A stretch of DNA of 64,000 bases, taken from contig NC_091940.1 in the NCBI RefSeq assembly GCF_041260155.1, positions 25,844,370 through 25,908,369 on the forward strand. Reading direction: 5' to 3'. This DNA comes from Ptychodera flava (taxonomy: Eukaryota > Hemichordata > Enteropneusta > Ptychoderidae). Shown piece after piece: positions 54,087 through 64,000 of this stretch; the first letter of the stretch is position 1, and each line of letters begins with the position of its first letter. The notes beneath the pieces are model-generated. The model had not been told where the DNA came from. It made no database searches and worked only from the letters and a program-made list of their open reading frames with translations. The position numbers and the translations under genes are program-made.

Positions 54087-54669
54087 GGTAATATGGGCCT
54101 CGAAAGTGAAAGACTTAAACTTTTGCTCAAATTTTCTCCAAGGAATTTTTAACCATTCTCTTTCAAAATCAAGAATAAAAATCGAGCTCACCGTGCAAAT
54201 TTTGGGACCAGTGAAAAAATCAACCGAGATACACCGATATTTGAAATTCAAAATGGCCGCCATCCCTGTGTTAAACTCTATGGAGAAAAATAAAATTTTC
54301 GATTTTCCAAAAAACTAAGAGGGTGAAAAGTTTTCTTACTCCAAGAACTTTAAAATGAACCCCCACGTTGCCGAGTAATCTACCAGCTGTCGGGATCATT
54401 TTAAAGCTCTTGGAAACAGGAAAATTTTCCCCACCCAGTTTTTTTTTCAAAATCCAAAATGTTATTCTTCCCATGTAGTTTACACAGAGATGGCGGCCAT
54501 TTTGAATTTCAACCATCGCAAAATGTTGGGTAATTTCTTTCTCTAGTTCTAAACTTTGCACTGTGACCCCCGATTTTTATTGTTGATTTAGTAAAATAAT
54601 GGTTTAACGTTTCATTGAGGAAAGTGAGAGCAAAAGTTTAAGTCCTTCACTTTCGAGGCGCATACTACC
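54087..54669. mobile_element. Long foldback TTAA element with GGTAGTATG ends
   Basis: Left GGTAATATGGGCCTCGAAAG and right (opposite strand) GGTAGTATGCGCCTCGAAAG, then AAGACTTAAACTTTTGCTC-type sequence; the arms continue to pair for about 230 bp, including AAATTCAAAATGGCCGCCAT in both. TTAA follows the right end (54670-54673) and CTAA, probably a mutated TTAA, precedes the left (54083-54086). 583 bp, non-coding. Confidence 0.82.
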
Positions 54670-54673
54670 TTAA

Positions 54674-57600
54674 GTTCTGTCTGTAAAATACATTTATTGG
54701 CGTCCTACTCCGAAAGTCGTGCCTCAAACTTTCAGTTCGGACTAAATATAGTTTATTATTCAACAAAACGTTACACATTATGCATGCGGTGTTTACATAA
54801 CGTGTTGGCTAGGTTGGAAGTTTGTATTTCGTCATACGTTGGGAGAGAAGCAGAAGAAACTGAGTATCTCATTTTAGATGATAAAGTGTGAAAGGAGCAA
54901 CAAATTTAGGAAGGGATTCATGAAGATTGTTTGCTGCACATGTCTGATCTTACAAATTATGTTTATCATCGCAAGAAAGCGAATAAGTCACCACATTCAG
55001 CATAACCAGAGCGTTTAAAAAAATTACTGTATTTTTTCCGTCTTTATGTTGTCACATTCGGTTTTTGACGTAGTTTGTAACCTAACACTCCATACATGGG
55101 CAGGAATGGTTTACTTTATACTCGCACTTCTGACCTCGCCCTGACGATGTTAGGTTTAGAATTACTTTTACCAGTCTGATCACAGCGTGTAAAGTAGCAG
55201 GCAATACGCACACTGTTTACCCGCACTTCGGCAGAAGCGTATGCACACCTATCGGACAGGAAAATTCTTTTTGGGTGAAAGATATTTGATTAAGCTGTTG
55301 GTCAGTTTTTCTCCGAAACGGCGGATGTTAAAATTTTACACGTCCGTGCGTCCATTATCAGACGCACACGATACGTGTTCATGCAACACTTTTTCACAGA
55401 ATCGAGGTTGATTACGTTTCGGCGAGCACGGCTGGCGGTATTTTGTAATAACAGAAGAGGGGATCAACATGCCGTGAGTGTCTGCTTTTGCTAAAAGGCC
55501 CTTGGGGATATTAGCGTGTGTCTGGGTCCGGGTGCGGTAACCTGTTATAAGATCCGGCTGCACGACTCGTTACAAAATGCCGTACACTGCTCTACGCCCG
55601 TGTATCGAAGTACCGGGTTAATGGATGGCAACCTACGGTGTGAGGAAACCAACACGCGAGTGGTATCACTTTACAAAGGTGTGTCCGTGTTACTTTAGAC
55701 TGGCCCATCGTGCACCGTGCCTGACTGAAACGGCTAGCTCCCAGTGCACCAATAGTCCATCTGGTACACGTTTTATTGAATCATTATTAAATTATTTTTG
55801 ACAAAAGACTGCATCTATACCGTTCGACTTTTCCTTTTGTTCAGCATGGGCCACTGTAATGTGAAACGCGGGGGTTAACATTGAACGTGAATTGATGATG
55901 GCACTGTAATGATAACACCAGACAAGACTGTGGGCGTGACTTCGAGCTGGTTGTTCTTATTCCTTCTTTCGGTTTTTGTGATGTCGACCTGCAAAATCCC
56001 TCAGATCTGTGCTCGAATGAATTTCACGAAACCTGAAAAGATAACTTTCTTTTATAATATATCTATAATACATTCTTAACTACACAAATTCGTAACCATT
56101 CACCAGTCTGTCAGCTCGATGGCCTTGTAGGGTAACCCGGGCCACTGGTACGTCTCGCTCATTCCGGTACTCTATGAATAAGAGAAGTTTTACTACTCTT
56201 TACACCGGCTTGTTTTTGTCAATGAATACTTTGTAACTGTACAGCTTGGTAATGTTCTTTGCGCAAATGCAGTGGATTTCAAATACTTGATAATTTGAGC
56301 AGACGTTAAATTTACTTGGGACTGGGTATATATGTTTATGATTATGCAAATTATCCGAGCAAACTTTCAGCCAATCAGGATTACCGTAGAGCTACATCTC
56401 CCTTGTTGTTAATCTTGTCGTTTCAAGATAACGGGGAGTGATGACGACAGTCGAGTGATGTCGCACAAAGTTGAACAATAATACTAATGCACTGATCTAT
56501 AGCTCTCATCAGAAAAAAAAGCAAAAACAAAAACTAGACCACCGATTCAACTCTTATTCTTGCCGCAGCCACAGTCCCTCTGTGCATAGACGTTACAAAA
56601 TTTGATAGTCATTCACTTTCAGCTCGTGTTAATAGCTCCATTAATTTTATGTTTATACAATTTGCATGCTTTTAAAGTCTTAAATAGCCGAGCAATCGAG
56701 AGGACTTAAAAAGGGTCTGACAAATCCCTCTTACGTACTAGTTATATTTCAACAGGTTTTCAATCTTGTGTACCTGTTTACAGTGAAGTGGCGTAAACAG
56801 CAACCCGGAAACTAACCTGTGCAATAAACAAACGCCTGACCCCACTTAACCTTGTAAGAAGGAGTATCGCGTGCAAATATAATGTTCCTGGCATCAGTGG
56901 TTGCGATTGTGGAATCACTGAATGTGAAAAATCATTCCCAGCGGGCGAGTTCACTGGCTGCTTGGGTTGCTTTCGCCCTAATGGGTAATAGGATATGAGT
57001 TCCACTGAGTTTCCTCTTTTTAACACGGAGTAATACCGTCCACTTTTTACGCTGAAGGTTGTCCAGTGTAATTGAACAGTCTGCACAATCATTCGTATAA
57101 AGCCACAAGGAAAGAACTTATGGCACCTTTAACATTTGATATGTTTCATTGGTCGTACCAGCTTAAACAACTACATTCCTTCGTGCTAAAAAGCAAACAC
57201 CCACCAGCAGTTTTCAACACAGCAACAAGACAATGATAATATTGAAACAGCACTTTGGTCTCTATCAATTTCGAACTCATGTTCACATTTTCATAGTGAA
57301 GCTTCGAAGGTACTTCTAAATTAGTATGTTTCAATATAATCGTTATGGACAGATTTAGAAAAACACGTATTTATTTTCTCTATTTTTCTAAACGTTTACC
57401 ATTCCAATATCTTCCCATGATCGTAGTAATCACTTCCAAATTTTTCATTTGAGTGTCTTTACTGTGTCAGAGTCGAACTGACGAAAATTCTTCGGAATTA
57501 AACAAATCATTCCATTTTTTCAAACCTTGGGCACTAACTATTAAATAAACATGTTGGTGACAAAAATTATGGTTTATGCTTAAACACTCCAATCGTTTGC

Positions 57601-58880
57601 AAATTGAGTAACTACCGAAAGGGGACGATATTTTTATTATTTTCAACAAGTATTGTGAGTTCGGCGAGTTTGACTGTAGTTTAGCAGGGTGAACTTGCGT
57701 TTTACCTTTACCAAGTGGACTTCCATTCAACACAAAACAAAACTGCGAAAGTCCATAACAGGAGTCATTACCATGATTGCATAAAAATATTTTCCGGAAG
57801 AGTGAATGCAACTTCATTAGCTGGTCAACGACATTATGCCTGAAAACGATGAGAAGAGCTCGGACACAAAAGGAATATCTCGAAATGTTACGTGAAGATC
57901 CTATTAGCCCATTTCTCTTATTCACTTTTTTTACTCTGTAAAGAAGGGCTCGATTTACTGATTTATTTACATCACATAAAATACGATGACCTCTCGGGAC
58001 CTGAACATACAGTGTCGTAATTTGATGCGCAGGGTTAATTTCTCACTTCCCCCTGCACAGTAAGTGAGGCTACCCACAATTCCCCTTGATTTGTTCACTC
58101 AGACATTTTTTGCTAAAGGCTTTTTCAATTTTATCAGTTTCTCAACAATTTTTAACTTACAATTTAAGTTTAGGATTATTTGTTAAAACTATGTTCCAAA
58201 ATTATTGATAATGTTTAAAATTCAAGAGTAAATTGAATGACAAGTCGATGTTTGGAGGTGCTAAAAATTGCACACTTGTCAAGATATAGTTATCAGCAAC
58301 TAAGATGGTCTCATCATACCACCTGTCAGACATGCAAATTTCCTTTGTTACGAACATTAACAAAAAATCAATACCCTTTCTTTTGCCAACACAGATGCAA
58401 CTTATTCCCTTAGTTTCCTTGAAAATATTGTGTATGGCTGTCAAAAATCTATGTCAACAAAATTACAAAATTGCTATCTCCTCCGCGGAAAAAGGGTTAA
58501 TCTTCTCATTATTCACAGTGAGAAATCAGAAAATTATGATGATCAGAACTATGTTGCCAGAATTTTGAAATATGGACCGAGTTGTTCTGTGCACAGAAGA
58601 AATTTGCTTCAGTTCAGTGAGTGATCTCCGTGTGTACAGATAATGGAGAATTGTGGGTAGCCTCACTTACTGTGCCCCGTTTGTTCCTGCTGAAGGCAAC
58701 TTCTTCAGTTTTCGACTTTAACGCACATTTATGCGTATATGGAGCCGGTTCAAATGACATATTCACCCACATATGTCGAAATGTGTTCCAAAACACTTAA
58801 CATGCTTTGCTTATTGATGACTCAAAATAGTTTGAATATGACAAAACTTCGGTCGTGAATGGCCAGGCGGTTTTGTGGTT
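54674..58880. other. Intergenic spacer upstream of the CAP gene
   Basis: No gene recognised. 55080-56000 is relatively CpG-rich. The 152-codon minus-strand frame at 57467-57925 matches nothing I know and has a low-complexity, AT-driven composition. I see no clear repeat family here. Confidence 0.5.
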
Positions 58881-59167
58881 GCGTGACGTCACGCGTCCTC
58901 GGAGGGGGGCGTGGTGAGTACACAAAACACGTGTCTGCCGTCGGCACCCTGAACACATCTTCGGAGACACCTAATCGTTCGTGTCTGCTTTCCATCGTAT
59001 TTAAAAGACTCTCTTTTAACTGGTATTTTTGTTCCGTCTCCGTTCCACTCTACGTTACTGTGAGTCAAGTAGTTCCGAGCAACCAACTTTGACATACCCT
59101 ATTGTCAAGATCAACAGTCACGCTATTTGCTCACCAAGTCCCCGATCTCAAACACCGGCCACAAACC
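58881..59167 (+). promoter_or_regulatory. Promoter and 5' UTR of the CAP-superfamily gene
   Basis: A palindromic CRE TGACGTCA at 58884-58891 and a TATA-like TATTTAAA at 58998-59005 would place transcription start near 59030. The 5' UTR would then be about 140 nt and lead to an optimal start context (ACCATGG) at 59168. All of this is read from motifs only. Confidence 0.5.
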
Positions 59168-59416
59168 ATGGAAGAGTCCTCGTGCATTCTGCGGTCTGTA
59201 CTGGTTATGTTCCTGTTTTCCGTCGTCGGCATGGCTTCGGATTTCATCGGAGAGCAGAAATCCTTCGCGGTCACGACGGTCAGAAAGCCCGGCCGTCAGC
59301 AGCGAGACGCCTTGAAGGAACACCCATTCACCAAAAATGAACAGGACGAAATCGTTGAGAGACACAATGAGCTACGCAGACAAGTCGAACCACCGGCTTC
59401 GAATATGCAGCACATG
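59168..59416 (+). CDS. CAP-superfamily (CRISP/SCP-like) secreted protein, first exon
   Basis: 83 codons from the ATG at 59168 to the donor at 59417 (ATG|GTTAGT), phase 0. Residues 5-23 form a hydrophobic signal peptide (CILRSVLVMFLFSVVGMAS), so the product is secreted. A basic linker with RKPGRQQR follows. Residues 55-83 (TKNEQDEIVERHNELRRQV then PPASNMQHM) are the first helix of a CAP domain with the HNxxR motif, as in CRISP, PI15/PI16 and GLIPR1 proteins. The rest of the CAP fold (conserved His/Glu/Cys) should lie in later exons, but none is seen before 64000, so intron 1 exceeds 4.5 kb or the gene is truncated. Member identity cannot be decided. Confidence 0.82.
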
Positions 59417-59892
59417 GTTAGTCTTATTTAGATATATTATTCAAATTATTTATCGTTGTTTTTGAATCGTGTACCTTTCATGCACTTATAATTAGAGTGG
59501 ACGTCAGTGAAGATTGGCAGTATCTTTATTGACAACCAAAAACGCATCGATAGTATGTCTGTTTGTTGAAAAGAAAGTGAACTCTCGTTCGTGTTTGACA
59601 TGGACCAAATATTGACTGTCTGTTGTAACCACGACCTTGTTGCTATTCGTCATCTCCTGACATCCCCGAACTTTCTCCATGGAACTGACAGAAATAAATT
59701 TGCTTCCCACCCTGTCAAGCAGCAGTATGTTTGGCCGCTTGGATGGTTTAGAAGTTATTTTGGTTCCCTTACATTCGCTTAAAGAGTATATACGACATGT
59801 GGGTAACTGACTCACATCGTAAAGAAGACGATGGTGTTGACTGATTAACTGTCACTTTGGCCGTGCATAATCTGCCCTCTCACGGAGCCATG

Positions 59893-60010
59893 TGGCTGCA
59901 GTGTCGTAGCCCCGCAAATGCAACTCCCCTTGAATATTTTTTGTGTGGAGGAGGTCCTCCCCAACACAAGAATCTTCAAGGGGAGTTGCGGGGCTACGAC
60001 ACAGCAGCAA
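59893..60010. mobile_element. GCTGC-family foldback element, 118 bp
   Basis: Left TGGCTGCAGTGTCGTAGCCC and right (opposite strand) TTGCTGCTGTGTCGTAGCCC, then CCGCAA, CAACTCCCCTTGAA and TTGTGT blocks in both arms. Flanked by GGAGCCATG (59884-59892) and GGAGACCTG (60011-60019), a 9-bp direct repeat with two mismatches. It lies within the first intron of the CAP gene. Confidence 0.82.
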
Positions 60011-60498
60011 GGAGACCTGTAGGGGGAAGCCTTTCCATAGATGCTAACCTTACAATAATTATGAAGCACGAAGGCTATCTTCGACTGTAAAATAGTACAA
60101 ACTTTCACAACAACAGCATACTTCAGATAAGGAAGGAAAACCACCGTGTCGTGCACCTAAAAGTGTTTCGTATAAAGTTTACATCTTTCGCTTTTTAATA
60201 AGGATATCACAATTGCTTGATCTCTTGAATTATGAGACGATAAAAACTTGAAGCATCGGTTCAAGCTATAAAATGACACAGCCGAGAGAAAATCCCGTGG
60301 CCTCAAAGGTCACCATCGTGTAGCGGTACTGTGATTTAGGTCGTGTGTAAATACATGTAACATGTGTAATGGTCTCATGGAGGGGAAATGAGTTGACTCT
60401 TCCATCTCGGCTTCAATACGAAATACTTCGCTTCCCGGTCAGCTTTGAAGATACGGATAGTCAGTGACAGTCATAGCTTCTCAGAATGTGATGTTTTT

Positions 60499-61295
60499 CA
60501 CCAGCGTAAAGTTGGCGTCATACTCATACTCATCCTCAGCCTCAGGGGTCACGCGAAAATGAGGATGAGGATGACGCTACAGCGTCAGCTTCACCGGCGT
60601 CAGATCCGATTATTCCCGAATGCATCTGATGGAATAGTAAGTGTAAAAACGACTTTAAAAATGTGCTCCAAGTTTCATGTCACTGTAAATGTTAATCAAA
60701 ACACAGTTGGGTTTGTATTTCATAATATTTAGTAAACTCTCTGCTTCTCACGATGTAGTTACAACGCAACATTCTTAGCCCTTAATTTCAACTTAAAGTT
60801 CAAAGGTGGCGTTGACTTTTCAGGCCTCAAGTCATAGTTCTACAAGTTAATTGTTTTATATATCCTCTGAATAATTAGGGCTTTCATATCGCATAGTGGT
60901 GATTTTACAAATTTCGGACCATGTATACCTTTTTGTACCAATTTTTGGAAATCTTAACGCAAGAGTTGAGAGGATACCAACAAACACATTCACGGATCCA
61001 TGGACTGAAAATTACGAACATTTCCAAAAACTAGCCTGTATGAGATATTCTAATGATTAAAAATTACCTGCGAACCAGTTTTACCATTCAAAAGAAAGTT
61101 GAGAAAGAATGGAGTTGTTATTTTCTTAAGTTATGGGCGAATTTTATCATTTATCCATCATCGTGTAGCGTAACTTCGGCAATCTTCGGATACGACGCTG
61201 AAGCTGACGCTGAGCAGCGTCATTTTCAGCGTCAGCTAGAAAGGTCACCTGAGGCTGAGGATGAGGATGAGGATGACGCCAACTTTACGCTCGTG
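60499..61295. mobile_element. CACGAGCGTAAAG element, complete 797-bp copy
   Basis: Terminal inverted repeats of about 50 bp: left CACCAGCGTAAAGTTGGCGT and, from the right, CACGAGCGTAAAGTTGGCGT, then CATCCTCATCCTCATCCTC and CAGCCTCAGG. It is flanked by a perfect 8-bp duplication ATGTTTTT (60491-60498 and 61296-61303). An 8-bp duplication is typical of hAT or P elements; the superfamily is inference because there is no transposase frame. Subterminal GACGCTGAGCAGCGTC-like hairpins are near both ends. Confidence 0.9.
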
Positions 61296-61303
61296 ATGTT
61301 TTT

Positions 61304-63309
61304 CATGGAAGTGACCTTTCGCTCAAAAACATGGCCTTGCCGGTCATGACCTCGACGCGCTGTGTTATAGTGACTCCTCTTGTCATGAACTTTGATCTCG
61401 TACTGGAGCGCTCATAAACACGGACAACATATATTATGATAACGAAGATAATTACTTTGTCACAAGAGGTCTATTCTGCGTCCATATTCTGATTCAAGCA
61501 GACGACGGGAACGCATTCGCATCCGAGCGCCGGATGAGTAACATGCACTTTGACAGGCTCGTTTATAGACTCTCCACAGTCGCTGTGCCTTGTTTTGTGC
61601 GCGCCAAAGTTGGGCCTGCATTCGAAGGCGACGCTGTGCAGCTGTGAGCACGCGCTGCCAGACACAGATTCGCGTCGCGTCTCTGAAGTGCGCGCGCGTG
61701 TTCCAACTGACTGACAGGGAAAAACGCGGATCGCAGGGTCTCTGCCAGACTAGCTCGTTTACTGCCCTTCGCTGGCTGCAAAGTTGTCCTTAAAATGTCC
61801 CCAACGACCTCTTACACGGCTACGCTTCGCAGCCAGCAAGGGGCTATGAAAACGTCTAGTGCTGGGAGTGATCAGTATACAGTAACTGTAAGGAATTGTC
61901 ACAGGGAACTTAGAAATCTGGTTGTTGTCCATATACAACTTGTTATTCGCCTACAAGTTTGGAAAACGAGAGCACTTATTTGTTGTCGTTATACTAGTGT
62001 TTCAATCACGTCGTTGTTCCAAAACATATAAAGAAACACATATAGATGAGATGTTTGAGTTCCTTGGTACTCAGAGCCGTGGAAAGTGGAGCCTAATTAT
62101 AGTGATGCCCAATCACACATTTGCTATGACAGTGATATGATTGAAGAACAAAAAATAACAAGAAACAGTTAGTGTTTATCATGATGTTATCAGCAAATAA
62201 CAAAAGTACTGTAAAAGGAAGGCAACCCGATTACTGGATTCCCCATGGCTCATGCAGTTACTGCACACGCGACATTCCGACCACATGTAGATGGTACTAC
62301 AATACGGTACTGATAACCGATTTACAATAAACCACAGTTGCTTCGTGGGGTACATCGCCACAAACCTTTAGTACTTGTAATGGTTAAATTACCAGCCAGA
62401 CCGCCTGCAGTTATATGTTCCGCAGTGCTTGTGCACCTTCGGGTAGGCGATGTTCATGCAGGGGAAAACTGTATTTAGGCATAATCAAAAACGTCAAAAT
62501 GTCAGCGAGCAAAACAGAGATCGGCGTCATAGCTGCCATCCGAAACTCTACCGCACCGGTGCATGTCAAGTACTTCGTGCTCACCCAAGTTGGATGTATA
62601 CAGTACCTGGGCCTGTCGTGGTTGTGCGATGCACTGCTGCTGCTCAGGTCTGGCTGCTGCTGTAGGACGAATTCTGACAAAGTTTGGTACTGTCAATAAT
62701 ACGCGGGCTCGTAAGCTTATAGTGAGGCCAGTGAGTGTAAAGTAAAAGTGTCGTTTCACAAGAACAAGTACTGTTTGACTTTCTGTAAAATTAGAATTAC
62801 GTTTTCCAAGAGCATGTTTTCCAAACAACTCATCAACATGGGACGATGAGGACACATCCATATTAACCACTTTTCGTCACAGGTTTATTGGCAGCACGCA
62901 TGATCGACATAGTATATGCGGGCGCACGTTCTGCTGCACATCTGGAGTTCAAGGAATGACGACGCGACCCCGTGGTACAGAGGAGGAGAGTCGAAGCATT
63001 TGGCATGCGCCTGTGCCGTACAACTCCCAAGTTGACTTTTATTGAACTTAGCGGTTTTAGTGAGTGATTACAAAAAAGGCCAAGCAAGTCCCTGAAGCGC
63101 AATCAAAGCAACGTATATCATACACAAATAGAAGATATTTCATGTTTTCGTTTACCAACATGCCCCCGTACCAGTCTCGATACGCGATAAAACAAACATG
63201 AATGAAATTCATCAGTTATGTTCGGAAACGCTTCACCGTGAAGATATCATTTCATCGACAAAATCGAAATTCTCTGATTGTAAACAAGTTCGGTTATTCA
63301 ACTGGTTAT
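61304..63309. other. CAP gene intron or intergenic, CpG-rich at 61450-61850
   Basis: 61500-61720 contains many CpGs (for example GCGCGCGTG near 61690) and overlapping open frames on both strands, typical of CpG-rich DNA rather than of a gene. A short hairpin is at 61760-61850. The 122-codon minus frame at 62502-62870 is unassigned. Confidence 0.4.
61760..61850. repeat. Hairpin with GCTGGCTGC arms
   Basis: The left CCCTTCGCTGGCTGCAAAG pairs imperfectly with the right GCTTCGCAGCCAGCAAGGGG, separated by about 50 bp. The inner sequence GCTACGCTTCGCAGCC recalls the GCTGC...GTAGC ends of the foldback family, but the arrangement differs and no target duplication was found. Confidence 0.45.
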
Positions 63310-63335
63310 ACCATAGACCCTCGAAAGTCTATGGT
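63310..63335. repeat. 26-bp palindrome related to the one at 8034
   Basis: Arms ACCATAGAC and GTCTATGGT surround CCTCGAAA. It shares ACC-ATAGACCCTCGA with the palindrome at 8034-8071, which has a longer CTCGAGAAA centre. Confidence 0.7.
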
Positions 63336-63815
63336 GTCATTGGTGATGCTTGTATCTTGACTGAATTTCTGTCATAGACATTTCATGAAAGAAATTTCAA
63401 TGACTGACTAAATATCGTTCAAGTAGAGTTCCGATGACAATCCTATTCGCTGATTCATTAGAAATAGAGAACACGATGACAGGCGATGATGAGGTTTTTG
63501 CCCTGGCATGACGTCACGCCTTTTCATTACTGATTTGACATCGCACATATAGTCGTCATGATGATGTGTCTTGATACATTGCAAGACTTCCTGTGCGAAA
63601 CCTCAAGACCAAATTAAAACTATTTGAAACTGACATCCATACGTTTTTCCAATCACAACCTTCAATAACAACACGTGCCATTTTGAGAACAAATGAGAAT
63701 TTTATATTTTCCTTTCAGGTCAAGGAAAAAGTCGTATGGTTCCGGTCACCCGACCGACCAAAACTTTTACCCGCCTACACTATTTTTGAACCCATAAAAA
63801 TATGTGAAATTTGGC

Positions 63816-64000
63816 GAAAAGTACCAATCCGACGTCATCTCTATATCACTAGTAATGGAATCTTTTGAAAAAAAAATCATCAAGAGTTATATTTTAGACA
63901 AAACGCAGAATATCTTAGATCCTTTGCAGTTTGCTTACAGAGCAGTGGAGGATGCCACTCTGACCCTCCTTAACCTTTTGAGTGTTGTAATCATCCCGCC
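63816..64000 (+). mobile_element. Non-LTR retrotransposon (LINE) reverse transcriptase fragment, CR1/Jockey-type
   Basis: One open frame to the window edge reads EKYQSDVISISLVMESFEKK, then IIKSYILDKTQNILDPLQFA and YRAVEDATLTLLNLLS. This parallels the RT block NDYRPVALTSLVMKSFEK...DPLQFAYRAGRGVEDATLTLLN of CR1/Rex1/Jockey-like LINEs. About three residues (GRG) are missing between YRA and VEDA. The substitution YRP to YQS and the lack of an open frame upstream suggest an old 5'-truncated copy. It continues beyond the window. Confidence 0.75.

Noticed and set aside
57467-57925. 152-codon minus-strand open frame
   Set aside because: No family resemblance, and the opposite strand contains equally plausible short frames. 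Composition looks non-coding.
61460-61781. Three overlapping minus-strand frames with Arg/Ala-rich proteins
   Set aside because: Coincident frames are expected in a CpG-rich block; none resembles a known protein or has splice support.
62502-62870. 122-codon minus-strand frame
   Set aside because: Overlaps plus-strand frames of similar length in CpG-rich DNA; no domain or motif that I can name.

Overview
This window looks like nuclear DNA of an invertebrate animal. Its genes are split into short exons with GT/AG introns, base composition is AT-rich, and the non-coding DNA is packed with short inverted-repeat transposons. The protein fragments are close to vertebrate orthologues. A deuterostome invertebrate (hemichordate or lancelet type) seems likeliest to me, but nothing in the sequence proves the phylum.

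Five host genes can be supported. From the left edge: (1) the last four coding exons of VPS35, the retromer scaffold (113-2771, +); (2) a complete-looking eight-exon choline/ethanolamine phosphotransferase of the CEPT1/CHPT1 family (10050-20083, +), with the full CDP-alcohol phosphotransferase signature; (3) the last two exons of a CFAP90 (C5orf49)-like ciliary protein (28642-29428, -); (4) a complete fourteen-exon CNOT10, the TPR subunit of CCR4-NOT (34402-51428, +); (5) the first coding exon of a secreted CAP-superfamily protein (59168-59416, +), whose remaining exons lie beyond the right edge. The CFAP90-like gene and CNOT10 point away from each other. The genes act in unrelated processes: endosomal sorting, ER lipid synthesis, cilia, mRNA decay and secretion.

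The rest is mostly repeat-derived. At least four MITE-like families are flanked by TTAA. One has canonical piggyBac ends (4940-5131, 40460-40694, 52584-52807). One has AGGTATACAG ends (8075-8248, 35710-35895, 36931-37115). One is an ~85-bp element with CTTTCACC ends (four copies). One is a 583-bp foldback with GGTAGTATG ends (54087-54669, with decayed relatives). A second group of foldback elements shares GCTGC-N6/7-GYAGC ends; three of its four members have 9-bp target duplications (9142-9252, 34802-35420, 59893-60010) and one is less clear (9599-9720). A 797-bp element with an 8-bp target duplication (60499-61295) has a relative at 35528 that carries a nested TTAA MITE. A CpG-rich complex at 43545-47250, inside CNOT10 intron 9, combines a minisatellite bearing octamer motifs, a ~1.15-kb direct duplication with CRE and TCTCGCGAGA motifs, and an inserted long-TIR element. 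A tRNA-derived SINE (31665-31914) and a non-LTR reverse transcriptase fragment at the right edge (63816-64000) are also present.

No prokaryotic features, CRISPR arrays, rRNA genes or intact tRNA genes were seen. No retroviral or other capsid-bearing element was recognised.
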